Shown here: positions 31,529 through 39,294 of the stretch, piece by piece
Position numbering within the stretch: the first letter of the stretch is position 1
Layout of the letters: the number at the start of each line of letters is the position of its first letter
Source: Cupriavidus necator
GTDB lineage: Bacteria > Pseudomonadota > Gammaproteobacteria > Burkholderiales > Burkholderiaceae
Direction of reading: 5' to 3'
Length of the DNA: 64,000 bases
Assembly: GCA_022041995.1 (NCBI GenBank)
Contig: CP074390.1
Coordinates: forward strand, 1,426,001-1,490,000
Notes under the pieces: model-generated
What the model was told of the DNA's origin: nothing
Databases searched by the model: none
What the model saw: only the letters and a program-made list of their open reading frames with translations
Made by a program: the position numbers and the translations under genes

Positions 31529-33196
31529 TCAATCGAACTGGTACGAATAGGTCATGTTGATCCGCGGCGACCGATGGCTCGCATTGGTCGGCTTGTCACC
31601 CACCGGTTGTGCCACCGACAGGTCCAGCGTGTAGTAGCGCCGGTCCGAGAAGCGCGCACCGATGGCGACCGATGACAGGCTGCGGTGCGACAGCGACACG
31701 CTGTTGGAAAACACGCGCGCCACATCGGCCGACACATAGGGCTGGATCGTGCGCAGGTAGGTCATGTCGGGCAGGAACAGGCGGCTGATTTCCGCCGAGG
31801 CCCCCCAGCCCTTGTCGCCCGCCACTTCGCCGGCGGGATAGCCCAGCCCGAAGAAGCGTCCGCCGAAGCTGATCTGCTCGCCCGAGGCCAGGCGGTTGCC
31901 GCTGTACTGGCCCGCCGCGGCCACGGTGAGGCCGAAGCCCGCCGGCAGGTCTTTCGACTGCGACAGCAGCAGCCGCGTGCGCAAGAAGCTCAGGTCGTTG
32001 GTGTTGTTCTGGCGGCTCGCACCCAGCGCATCGAAGCCCTTGTACAGGCCGAGCGTGGCGTTGCGGCTCACGCCTTCGCCGCGCTGCACGTAGGTCAGCT
32101 CCGCAGTGCCCACGCGCACGTTGGTGCCCAGCGTCACGCGCGTGCCGGTGGCGGTGTGGGTGTAGCGCTCGAACTGGTCGGCGCCGTAGAAGCCGCCGGT
32201 CAGCGTGAGCGAGTGCGCGTTGGACAGCAGCAGCGGATAGCTGAGCGAGCCGCCGATGCGCTTGGTGTCGTTGACGTAGCGCGGGTTGAACCCGACCGCC
32301 TCCAGCGTGGCGTTCTGCGGCACGCCGCGGTAGTGCGAGGCGTTGAGCCGCGCGATCATGCCCTCGGTGCCAAGCGGCTGCGCGTAGCTGGCAGCGTAGT
32401 ACTCCTCGTTGTCGCGGCCCTTGGGGAACAGCGCCGAGACTGAGATCTGCTCGCCCAGCGGCGTCAGGCTGTTGGTGGTGGCGGTGGCAATGGCGCGCAG
32501 GCCCGGCGACATGTATTCGATGCCGGTACCGAAGGTGAACGGCTTGCGCCTGACGTCCAGCACCATCTCGCAGGCGCCGTCGGTGGTGGTCGGCGGCTGC
32601 ACCGTGGCCGCCACCTGCAGCCCCGGCTGCAGGGCCAGTGCATTGACGTAGTGTTCGAACCGGTCCTGGCGCAGCGGGCGGTCCTGCTGCAGCTTCTCGG
32701 CAATGGCGCGCAGCCGGCCCTCTGCCGGGCCCGCCTTGCCAGTGACCGTCACCTTGGCCACATAGCCCTCGACCACGGTGATCAGCACATCGCCGTTGGC
32801 AAAATCCTGCGCTGGCACAAAGGCAAACGAGAGCGGATAGCCGCGGTCCTTGTACATCTGCGTGACCGTGTTGGCCGCTTCCAGCAGCTGCGCCACCGTG
32901 ATCTCGTGGTTGGCCAGCGGCTTGAACTGCGCGGCCACTTCCTCGAACGGCAGCGTCTTCGCGCCCTCGATGCGAAAGCGCCGCGGTGTCAGGCGTGTAT
33001 TGAGCAGATCCTGCATGGCCGCCTGCGGCCGTTCGACCTGCACGGTCACGCTGCTGTCCGGCCGGGCCGGAGCGATCTTCGGGAGCGTCTGGGTTGGGTC
33101 GCCCTGGACTGGGCTGCGCGGATCGGCCTGGACCAGGCCGTGATGGAACGCGCCGACGCTGACCAGCAGCGCGGCAACGCGATGACGTGCACGCAT
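31529..33196 (-). CDS. TpsB/ShlB-type two-partner secretion outer-membrane transporter
   Basis: The 555-residue product starts at the ATG 33196 with a signal peptide ending GLVQA-DPR. A POTRA_2 region (RRFRIEGAKTLPFEEVAAQF, residues about 75-95) and a second POTRA are followed by a 16-strand barrel. In the barrel the VRGY-like conserved segment is degenerate (FGLGYPAGEVAGDKGWG). The final strand ends in phenylalanine-aspartate (YSYQFD). TpsB proteins export a large TpsA protein, but no TpsA gene lies in this window. Two repeat lipoprotein genes occupy the neighbouring positions. Confidence 0.9.
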   Translation of the reverse strand: MRARHRVAALLVSVGAFHHGLVQADPRSPVQGDPTQTLPKIAPARPDSSVTVQVERPQAAMQDLLNTRLTPRRFRIEGAKTLPFEEVAAQFKPLANHEITVAQLLEAANTVTQMYKDRGYPLSFAFVPAQDFANGDVLITVVEGYVAKVTVTGKAGPAEGRLRAIAEKLQQDRPLRQDRFEHYVNALALQPGLQVAATVQPPTTTDGACEMVLDVRRKPFTFGTGIEYMSPGLRAIATATTNSLTPLGEQISVSALFPKGRDNEEYYAASYAQPLGTEGMIARLNASHYRGVPQNATLEAVGFNPRYVNDTKRIGGSLSYPLLLSNAHSLTLTGGFYGADQFERYTHTATGTRVTLGTNVRVGTAELTYVQRGEGVSRNATLGLYKGFDALGASRQNNTNDLSFLRTRLLLSQSKDLPAGFGLTVAAAGQYSGNRLASGEQISFGGRFFGLGYPAGEVAGDKGWGASAEISRLFLPDMTYLRTIQPYVSADVARVFSNSVSLSHRSLSSVAIGARFSDRRYYTLDLSVAQPVGDKPTNASHRSPRINMTYSYQFD

Positions 33197-33378
33197 GGCA
33201 AAACCCCTGTAAGAAATACTGCGGCTATTGACGTCGCGTGCCACTGGCGCGGGGATTGCCGCTACCCCCGGGCGCCTGCTGTCCGATGCTGCCGGCTCAG
33301 CGCGTGGCCGCTACGTTGAATCTGGTGTGCTCCGCTGCCCGCGGTCAGGCGATCGCCAGGGCAGCGGCTGAGACGGGA

Positions 33379-34782
33379 TTACTTCTGGCCGAGCGCGCCG
33401 GTCAGGCCGCCCAGCAGGCCGCCAACCAGCCCGCCGATGGGGCCGGTGGCGCTGGTGGTCGAAGTCTTGCTGGTGGCGCTGCCCGCGCTGGAGGTGGCGC
33501 CGCCGGTCACGGCGGCGACAACATTGGTGACAGGGGCCAGCGGGCTGGTGGTGCCAGTGCCCGCCGCGGCGCCGGTGATGCCGCCCACCACGCCGCTGAC
33601 CGCGGTGGTGACCGGTGCCAGCGGCGAACCTGTGCCGCCGCCGGTGGCACTGCCAAGGCCGCCGGTGACGGTGCTGACCAGGCTGGTGACAGGCGCCAGC
33701 AGCGAGCCCGTGCCGCCAGCGCCTGCACCGCCAGTCAGCCCCCCGGCCAGCGCGGTCACCGGTGCCAGTACCGGGCTCAGCGCGCCCAGGCCGCCGCCGC
33801 TGGCGGGCCCGTTCACTGCGCCGCCCAGCGATGCCACGGTCGTGCCGGTGGCGTTCACCACGCCGCCGATGCCCGAGACCACCGGCGTGTTGGTCTGTTG
33901 CAGCTTGGTGCCGGCCGTTGCCAGCGCACCGCCCACGGTTGCGAGCAGGTTGTTGGTCGGGGCGCCCAGGCCTGTGGCCGCGCCCAGCGTCTGCGTGGCG
34001 CCGGTCAGCTGCGAGGTGATCGGCACGATCAGCTTGCTGGTGGTAGTGGTCACTTGCTCGACCGCACCGGTCGACAGCACCGTGGTCAGCGTGCCGCCGG
34101 CGTCGCTCACCGTGTCGCCCAGCTTGTCCACCACCGTGCCCAGCGGCGAAGTCAGCGGCGCCAGCGGTGCGAGCTGGCCGGTGCCCAGGCCGCTGACAGC
34201 GGTGCCGGCGCTGGACACTGCCTTGCCGAGGTCGGTGACCACATTGCCGGTGCTGGCTACCGTGGTGCCAACCGGGTTGGTTGAATCGGGGATGCTGCCC
34301 AGGCCCGCTTGCAGGCCCGTGGCCAGCGCGCCCACGGCATCGCCGGTGGAGGCCACCACGCCGCCCAGGCCGCTTTGCGTCTGCGTCGGCACCAGCGGCA
34401 GGTTGGCGCTGCCGAGCTGGTTGCCGAGGTCGGTGACGGTGCTGCCCGTATTGCCCAGCACCGTGCCGGCATTGTTGATGACGGTGGCGGTCGGGGTCAG
34501 TGCGGTGGGCGTTTCGCCGCCGCCAGTGTTGCCGCCGTTGCCACCCGTTCCACCGGTGCCGCCGGTGCTACCCGTGCCACCGGTACCGCCGCTGGCCACG
34601 TCGGTGCTGCCGCCGGAGCCACCCATGCCGCCAGTGCCATCGGTACCCGTAGTCTTGGTGCCGCCATTGGTGCCCGCTGCGTTGCTGGTGCCCATGGAGG
34701 TCGATCCGCTGCCGCTGGCGCAGCCACCCAGGGCCAGCAGGGTTGCGAGGAGTGCCGTTACGGCGAGTTGTTGTTTGCGCAT
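33379..34782 (-). CDS. Gly/Thr-rich repeat lipoprotein, paralogue A
   Basis: The 467-residue product starts at the ATG 34782 (an ATG five codons earlier is possible). It has a lipobox LALGGC and a collagen-like GGT/GGS stretch (about residues 50-90). Many short helical-looking repeats of the form T-x-V-x-x-L-G-x-x-V/T follow, then an SPLAPVT(N/S)xVxxVTGG repeat region near the C-terminus. Residues about 100-330 align throughout with the divergent gene at 35512. The family is unknown; NCBI-style names for relatives are 'collagen-like repeat protein'. The lipid anchor suggests the envelope surface or outer-membrane inner leaflet. Confidence 0.85.
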   Translation of the reverse strand: MRKQQLAVTALLATLLALGGCASGSGSTSMGTSNAAGTNGGTKTTGTDGTGGMGGSGGSTDVASGGTGGTGSTGGTGGTGGNGGNTGGGETPTALTPTATVINNAGTVLGNTGSTVTDLGNQLGSANLPLVPTQTQSGLGGVVASTGDAVGALATGLQAGLGSIPDSTNPVGTTVASTGNVVTDLGKAVSSAGTAVSGLGTGQLAPLAPLTSPLGTVVDKLGDTVSDAGGTLTTVLSTGAVEQVTTTTSKLIVPITSQLTGATQTLGAATGLGAPTNNLLATVGGALATAGTKLQQTNTPVVSGIGGVVNATGTTVASLGGAVNGPASGGGLGALSPVLAPVTALAGGLTGGAGAGGTGSLLAPVTSLVSTVTGGLGSATGGGTGSPLAPVTTAVSGVVGGITGAAAGTGTTSPLAPVTNVVAAVTGGATSSAGSATSKTSTTSATGPIGGLVGGLLGGLTGALGQK

Positions 34783-35511
34783 GTTCTGTTCTCTCATTCC
34801 CGTCGTTTAAATCGCTCGGCCGCGCAACGCGTTCGCTTTCTGCGTGCGGCGGTGACGGATATGGCGCAATCGGTATGCCAGCGCCGCGACGCATCCTGGA
34901 AGGGACCCCGCCGAAGCCGGGTGTGGTGCCCGCAATGCCTTGCCGGACGCGGCTTCCAGGGGAGTGGTGGGAACCGCTTGCGGCGCTGCCGGGGATGAGG
35001 TGTCAGGGCGGCTGCGCGTTACGCGTTACGTAACGTGTGTCGTCTGCAGGGAACAAGACAGCCGGAACGGCGGGCTTGCGGCGACGGCGATCCAGCCAGG
35101 AAAGCGCGGCGTGCCACGCGCTGCCACCGCCTCCCGCCACGGTCGTCCGCGCCGCCGTGTTCCCGTATTCCCGGAACACGTTACGTAGCACGTAACACGT
35201 CAGGCCCGCGCCGCAACAGCGTTTGTGCCCGCCCCTTGCGACCCCGCGTCACCCGGTAATCCACGCCAGGCAAGGCTTACAGGGACGCCGGCAGTTCCGT
35301 GCCGGCAGCGCCGGCGTCGCTGGCACGCGCCTTGCCATTCGTTGTCCAGACGCGCCGACGATCTCGCGTTCCACTGTCTCGCCGTGCCGGTTCGGAGCGG
35401 TCCGCCAGAGGAACAAAGCGGGACACCGGGGAGGCTCGTCGGCAATCCCATGCGGCGAACATAAGACAAAACGGCCGGCAGCACCGCGGCCAACAAGACA
35501 GGAGTAGGACA
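34783..35511. promoter_or_regulatory. 729-nt divergent intergenic region with inverted 12-mers
   Basis: No supported gene lies here. The 12-mer ACACGTTACGTA occurs at 35176-35187, and its reverse complement occurs at 35027-35038. Both lie within wider related motifs, CGTTACGTAACG and ACGTAGCACGTAAC. The inverted copies are 137 nt apart between two divergent paralogous genes, so a shared regulator binding both is a reasonable reading. Confidence 0.55.
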
Positions 35512-36621
35512 ATGCAAAGCAAGCATCCGTCGCAGCATTCCATAACCTCGCTGGCCGCGGCCGGCGTGGCCGCCATTGCCTTGCTGATGGCAGGCTGTTC
35601 GTCGGGCGGCAGCGGCAGCGGCGCCAATCCGCGGCCGAGCAGCGGCAACATCGACACGCCGGTCACACCGGGACCGTCCGCATCGGGCGAGACCACGCCC
35701 ACCGCCAAGGTGACCGAAGGCACGGGCAATACCGTGGTGGCCACGGGCAATGCCATCAGCGAGATCGGCAAGACCATCCAGGACGCGCCGCTGCCATTGC
35801 TGCCCACCCAGGCGCGCGAAGGTGCCGGCGACGTGGTGATCAAGACCGGCAGGGCCGTTGGCTCGCTCGGTGCCGGCGTGCGCGACGGGCTGGGGCAGAT
35901 AGGGTCTGTCGACAACCCGGTTGGCGTGACCGTGGCCAGCACCAGCAACGTGGTCCACGACGTGGGCGAGGCGTTGATCAGCGGCGGCGACCTGGTGCGC
36001 GGCCTGGGCACCGAGAAGCTGGCACCGCTGTCACCGGTGACCACTCCGGTGGGTGGCCTGGTCAGGCACGTGGGCATCGCGGTGCACGATAGCAGCGGCA
36101 AGCTGCACAGCGTGCTGTCCGAAGGCCCGGTCGCGCAGGTCACGAATTCGGTCAGCAAGGTCATCGTGCCGCTGACCAGTAAGGTCACCGACGGCACGCA
36201 GACACTGGGTGCGGGCACGCACCTGGGCGAGCCGGCCAATGGCCTGCTCTACAAGGTTGGCAATACGGTGGCTGCCGGCGGCAGCATGATCAGCAATACG
36301 CACGCACCGGTGGTCTCGCCGCTGGGCGGCGTGGTGACTGAGGCCGGCAAGACGGTCGCGGCCGCTGGCGGGCTCCTCAACGGCCAAGATCACGGCGGCG
36401 GCAACCCGCTTGGCGGCCTGCTGAACAACCTGCCGCTGGCCAAGCTTGGTGGCGGCGGTGAGGGCGGCTCCGCGGGCGGCGCGCTCGGTCCCGTGACCTC
36501 GTTGCTGGCGCCGGTGACCGGACTGGTCGGCGGGCTGAAGCAGGGCGCTCACGACAGCCAGGATGGCAGCGGCGAACACAAGACGTTGCAACTGCCGCTG
36601 ATCGGAGGCCTGCTGCGCTGA
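35512..36621 (+). CDS. Repeat lipoprotein, paralogue B
   Basis: The 369-residue product has a lipobox LLMAGC (Cys about residue 28) and an alanine/serine-rich linker. It aligns with paralogue A: NPVGVTVASTSNVVHDVGEAL against NPVGTTVASTGNVVTDLGKAV, and SKVIVPLTSKVTDGTQTLGAG against SKLIVPITSQLTGATQTLGAA. It lacks the long collagen-like stretch of A. GGAGTAGGACA precedes the ATG at 35512. A terminator follows 30 nt after the stop codon. Function unknown. Confidence 0.87.
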   Translation: MQSKHPSQHSITSLAAAGVAAIALLMAGCSSGGSGSGANPRPSSGNIDTPVTPGPSASGETTPTAKVTEGTGNTVVATGNAISEIGKTIQDAPLPLLPTQAREGAGDVVIKTGRAVGSLGAGVRDGLGQIGSVDNPVGVTVASTSNVVHDVGEALISGGDLVRGLGTEKLAPLSPVTTPVGGLVRHVGIAVHDSSGKLHSVLSEGPVAQVTNSVSKVIVPLTSKVTDGTQTLGAGTHLGEPANGLLYKVGNTVAAGGSMISNTHAPVVSPLGGVVTEAGKTVAAAGGLLNGQDHGGGNPLGGLLNNLPLAKLGGGGEGGSAGGALGPVTSLLAPVTGLVGGLKQGAHDSQDGSGEHKTLQLPLIGGLLR

Positions 36622-36650
36622 AATGTCTCATACTGGCTAGGTGTTTTCAC

Positions 36651-36691
36651 GGTGCGCTGTCGCTCATCACCCCGTCGCGGCGCACCTTTTT
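36651..36691 (+). terminator. Intrinsic terminator after lipoprotein B
   Basis: GGTGCGC (36651) and GCGCACC (36680-36686) bracket an internal GC-rich stretch and are followed by TTTTTA, 30 nt after the stop codon. Confidence 0.75.
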
Positions 36692-36697
36692 ATTTGG

Positions 36698-36732
36698 CCT
36701 GGCATTGCGGTTGCAATGACCGCAATGCCAGG
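36698..36732 (+). promoter_or_regulatory. Sigma-54 -24/-12 promoter inside a perfect palindrome
   Basis: TGGCAT, 5 nt, TTGCA (36700-36715) fits the sigma-54 consensus TGGCACN5TTGCW with GG and GC exactly 10 nt apart. It lies in a 14-nt perfect inverted repeat, CCTGGCATTGCGGT (36698-36711) and its complement (36719-36732). A GC-rich hairpin follows at about 36733-36760. The flp start is 276 nt away. A sigma-54 activator is encoded at the end of the same locus. Confidence 0.55.
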
Positions 36733-36990
36733 CTGCGGGCCGGTTCCCGGCCGGCCCGCCTGCTCTTTGACAACCTGTTGACCCAGGCATGCCGGGTCGT
36801 TTCAAACGCGCGTCTTAACCCCTTTAGGTCATTGCTATCACCCGTAGGAGGGGTATGGTTGAGACATACCATGTCTTATAAAAAAAGTGCAGCAAGCGTG
36901 AAAAGTCGATAAAAGAGCGGGCCACAGAGCACCGTGATAATCGAACGGGGGAAGCGTGATCGCGGCTTTAGATCACTCGGGAGTGAAAAC

Positions 36991-37170
36991 ATGAAACGAC
37001 TTATTGCACGCTTCATTAAAGATGAGCGCGGGGCGACGGCTATCGAGTATGGCTTGATCGTCGGGCTCGTCGCTTTGGCCATCGCAGTCGGCGCCGGCCA
37101 ACTCGGCACAGAACTCAACGCCAGCTTCACTCGGCTCTCAGTCAAGGTTTCGGGATGGTTCGTCAATTGA
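36991..37170 (+). CDS. flp: Flp family type IVb pilin
   Basis: The 59-residue prepilin has a short charged leader (MKRLIARFIKDERG) cut before ATAIEYGLIVGLVALAIAV. The glutamate at +5 and the following tyrosine are the marks of Flp pilins. The peptidase TadV is encoded next. Flp subunits form the adhesive Tad pilus. GGAGTGAAAAC precedes the ATG. The upstream region (36622-36990) holds a terminator, the palindromic sigma-54-like promoter and a GGTATG/CATACC hairpin near 36855-36873. Confidence 0.96.
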   Translation: MKRLIARFIKDERGATAIEYGLIVGLVALAIAVGAGQLGTELNASFTRLSVKVSGWFVN

Positions 37171-37195
37171 GCAGGCCGAAACCATAAGTCCCGGC

Positions 37196-37720
37196 GTGAT
37201 TGCCGCGCTCCTCTGCGCGGCGACCCTCTACACAGACTTCGTCCACCGGCGCGTTCCCAACGTCCTGCTGGCGGTTGCCATGCTCGCCTTCGGGCTGGCA
37301 CTGCTCGCCGGACAGGGCACGGAACTGCCGCTGGCCACGCGCCTGATTGGCGCTGGGCTGGGTCTTGCCGTCACCTTGCCGGTGTACGCCCTCGGGCGCA
37401 TGGCGGCAGGCGACGTCAAGTTCCTGACGGTGGCGGGGTTGTTCACCGGCCCGCAAGGACTGGTGGTGGCATGGGTCGTCGGCAGCCTGCTCGGGCTGGT
37501 GCACGCGCTGCTGGCGCTGGCACTGGACGGCAGAGTACTGGCCGCGCTTTGGCAGCGCGCCGCGGCGCGCCTGCGCGTGGCAGCCAGCACGCCGGCCAGG
37601 GATCAAGCCTTGCATCACCAGGACAGACCCATTCCAACGGCGCAGTTTTCGCGGGCGCGCGGCATTCCGTATGCCGCGTACCTGGCCGTGGGGGTGCTGG
37701 TCTGGATGGCCTCGCGCTAA
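37196..37720 (+). CDS. tadV: TadV/CpaA prepilin peptidase
   Basis: The product has about 174 residues from a GTG at 37196 and is an aspartyl membrane protease of the type IV prepilin peptidase family (A24). Asp pairs are visible in YTDFVHRRVPN and in MAAGDVKFLT (the GxGD-type site, about residue 70). Four to five membrane segments are present. It cleaves the Flp and TadE/TadG leaders. It lies 25 nt after flp. Confidence 0.9.
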   Translation: MIAALLCAATLYTDFVHRRVPNVLLAVAMLAFGLALLAGQGTELPLATRLIGAGLGLAVTLPVYALGRMAAGDVKFLTVAGLFTGPQGLVVAWVVGSLLGLVHALLALALDGRVLAALWQRAAARLRVAASTPARDQALHHQDRPIPTAQFSRARGIPYAAYLAVGVLVWMASR

Positions 37721-37768
37721 TAGCTGGGTGGGCTAGAGGCAAGCAGGCTGCGCCGCCGGTCGGCGCGA

Positions 37769-38272
37769 ATGAATACCATGGGACCGGGGTTTCAGATGTT
37801 GCTGCACGCAAGGGTCAACAGGGGGATCAACCGGCGCCGCCACGGCGCCGGCAGCGCTGCAATTGAATTTGCGATCGTGGCGCCGGTGCTGATCGTCATC
37901 GTGATCGGCATCGTTTACTACGGCGTGATGCTGGCGCTGCAGCAGGTGCTGACGCTGGCGGCCGAAGAAGGCGCGCGCGCTGCGCTGCGCTATCCAGTGG
38001 GCGTTTCCGGCTCAGGCCTCGCGGCCACACAGGGCGCGCGCGTCAATGCAGCGGCTGCGATGGCGCGGGGCACGCTTCCCACTTCCATCAGGAACTTGCT
38101 GTCCACCGGCAACGTTGCGCAGGCGGTGCCCTGCGCATCCGGCTCCACCGATGTCTGCGTGCAGGTCACGCTGAACCTTCCCACCACCAACATCCTTCCC
38201 GCCGTGCCGATGGTTCCGCTGCCCGAGACGCTGTCGGGCTCGGCAATGGTCCAGCTTTCTCCTGATATCTGA
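37769..38272 (+). CDS. tadE: TadE-like minor pseudopilin
   Basis: The 167-residue product has a basic start and the TadE signature GAGSAAIEFAIVAPVLIVIVIGIVYYG, a prepilin-like site with the glutamate at +5 followed by one membrane helix. The periplasmic part is small. Starts at 37769, 37778 and 37796 are all possible. TadE works with TadG as minor pseudopilins in pilus assembly. Confidence 0.88.
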   Translation: MNTMGPGFQMLLHARVNRGINRRRHGAGSAAIEFAIVAPVLIVIVIGIVYYGVMLALQQVLTLAAEEGARAALRYPVGVSGSGLAATQGARVNAAAAMARGTLPTSIRNLLSTGNVAQAVPCASGSTDVCVQVTLNLPTTNILPAVPMVPLPETLSGSAMVQLSPDI

Positions 38273-38322
38273 GCCGCCATGCCCGAACGCCCCCACGCCA
38301 TGCCCATCCAAAGGAATCCCGC

Positions 38323-39275
38323 ATGACCAGCAAGCACATCCGACTCCTGGCGGTGGTGCTGCTTGGCCTGGCGCTGCTGCTTGCGCTGCTGGCGTGGCAG
38401 GTGGGCCGCCAGCCGGCACAGGCGCCCGCGGCATCGAATACCACCAGACCGCTGCATCCGGTGGTGGTGACCACGCGCGCGGCGGAAGCGGGCAAGCCGC
38501 TTGATGCCGATGGGCTCAAGGTAGAAATGCTGCCCATCGATCCCGCCGGCGCCTACAGCGAGGTGGCACGCGTGAGCGGGCAAGTGCCGCTGGTGACGCT
38601 GGGCGCCAACGTGCCGGTGCTCGAAGGCCAGTTGCTGGCCGGGCTGGCCGCACAGGTGCGGGAGGGCGAACGCGCGGTGGCGGTGTCTGTCGATGAGGTC
38701 ATCGGCGTCGGCAACCAGGTGCAGCCGGGCGACTATGTCGATGTCTTCCTGGTGCTGCGCCGTGACCAGCAGGAGATCCCGGAAAGCCAGGCGCGCATGC
38801 TGCTGTCGCGCCTGCGCGTGCTGGCCTACGGCGTGGTCTCGGTCAACCGGCCGCAGAACGCCAAGCCGGAACAGATGATGGCGCGCCAGGAAGGCGCCAA
38901 GACCGCGGTGCTGTCGGTGCCGCTGGAACAGGTCAGCCGGCTGGCCATGGCGCAGCAGTCCGGGCGCCTGCTGCTGGCGCTGCGCAATCCGCAGGACGAA
39001 GCCATGCCCAGTGATGGCATGTTTGCCGAACCCCCGCCCGCGCTGGCCGCGCGCGCCGGCGTTCCCGCCCACGCGCCGCGCGCCGCCCCCGACAAGGCCA
39101 TGGCCGGCGTGATGCTGTCCGGCCTGGCCGCCCCCGCTGCTGCCTCTGCCCCCGCGCGCCGGTGGCAGCGCCGGCGCCGCGGCCGCTGCAGGTGGCCGCG
39201 CCGACCACGCCAGCCCAGGCCAGACAAAGCGCAGGCGTGGAAGTCATCCGCGCGGGCAAGCGCGAGATCGAATAA
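38323..39275 (+). CDS. cpaB: CpaB/RcpC pilus assembly protein, apparent frameshift
   Basis: The N-terminus has one membrane helix and a SAF/AFP-III-like domain (HPVVVTTRAAEAGKPLDADGL). The domain repeats through YGVVSVNRPQNAKPEQ to the conserved RNPQDE region. The normal C-terminus PVAAPAPRPLQVAAPTTPAQ..VEVIRAGKREIE ends at the stop codon 39273-39275, but in another frame. One more C in the run at 39149-39153 joins them into a 317-residue protein. As written, the frame reads through into cpaC, giving a false 804-residue fusion. CpaB binds the secretin and is needed for pilus export. Confidence 0.85.
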
Positions 39276-39294
39276 GAACGTGGGCGCCGACCTT

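Noticed and set aside
33437..34810. 457-codon plus-strand frame opposite lipoprotein A
   Set aside because: Antisense shadow of a GC-rich repeat gene; proline/valine-rich with no start signal, while the minus-strand frame has a lipobox and a paralogue.
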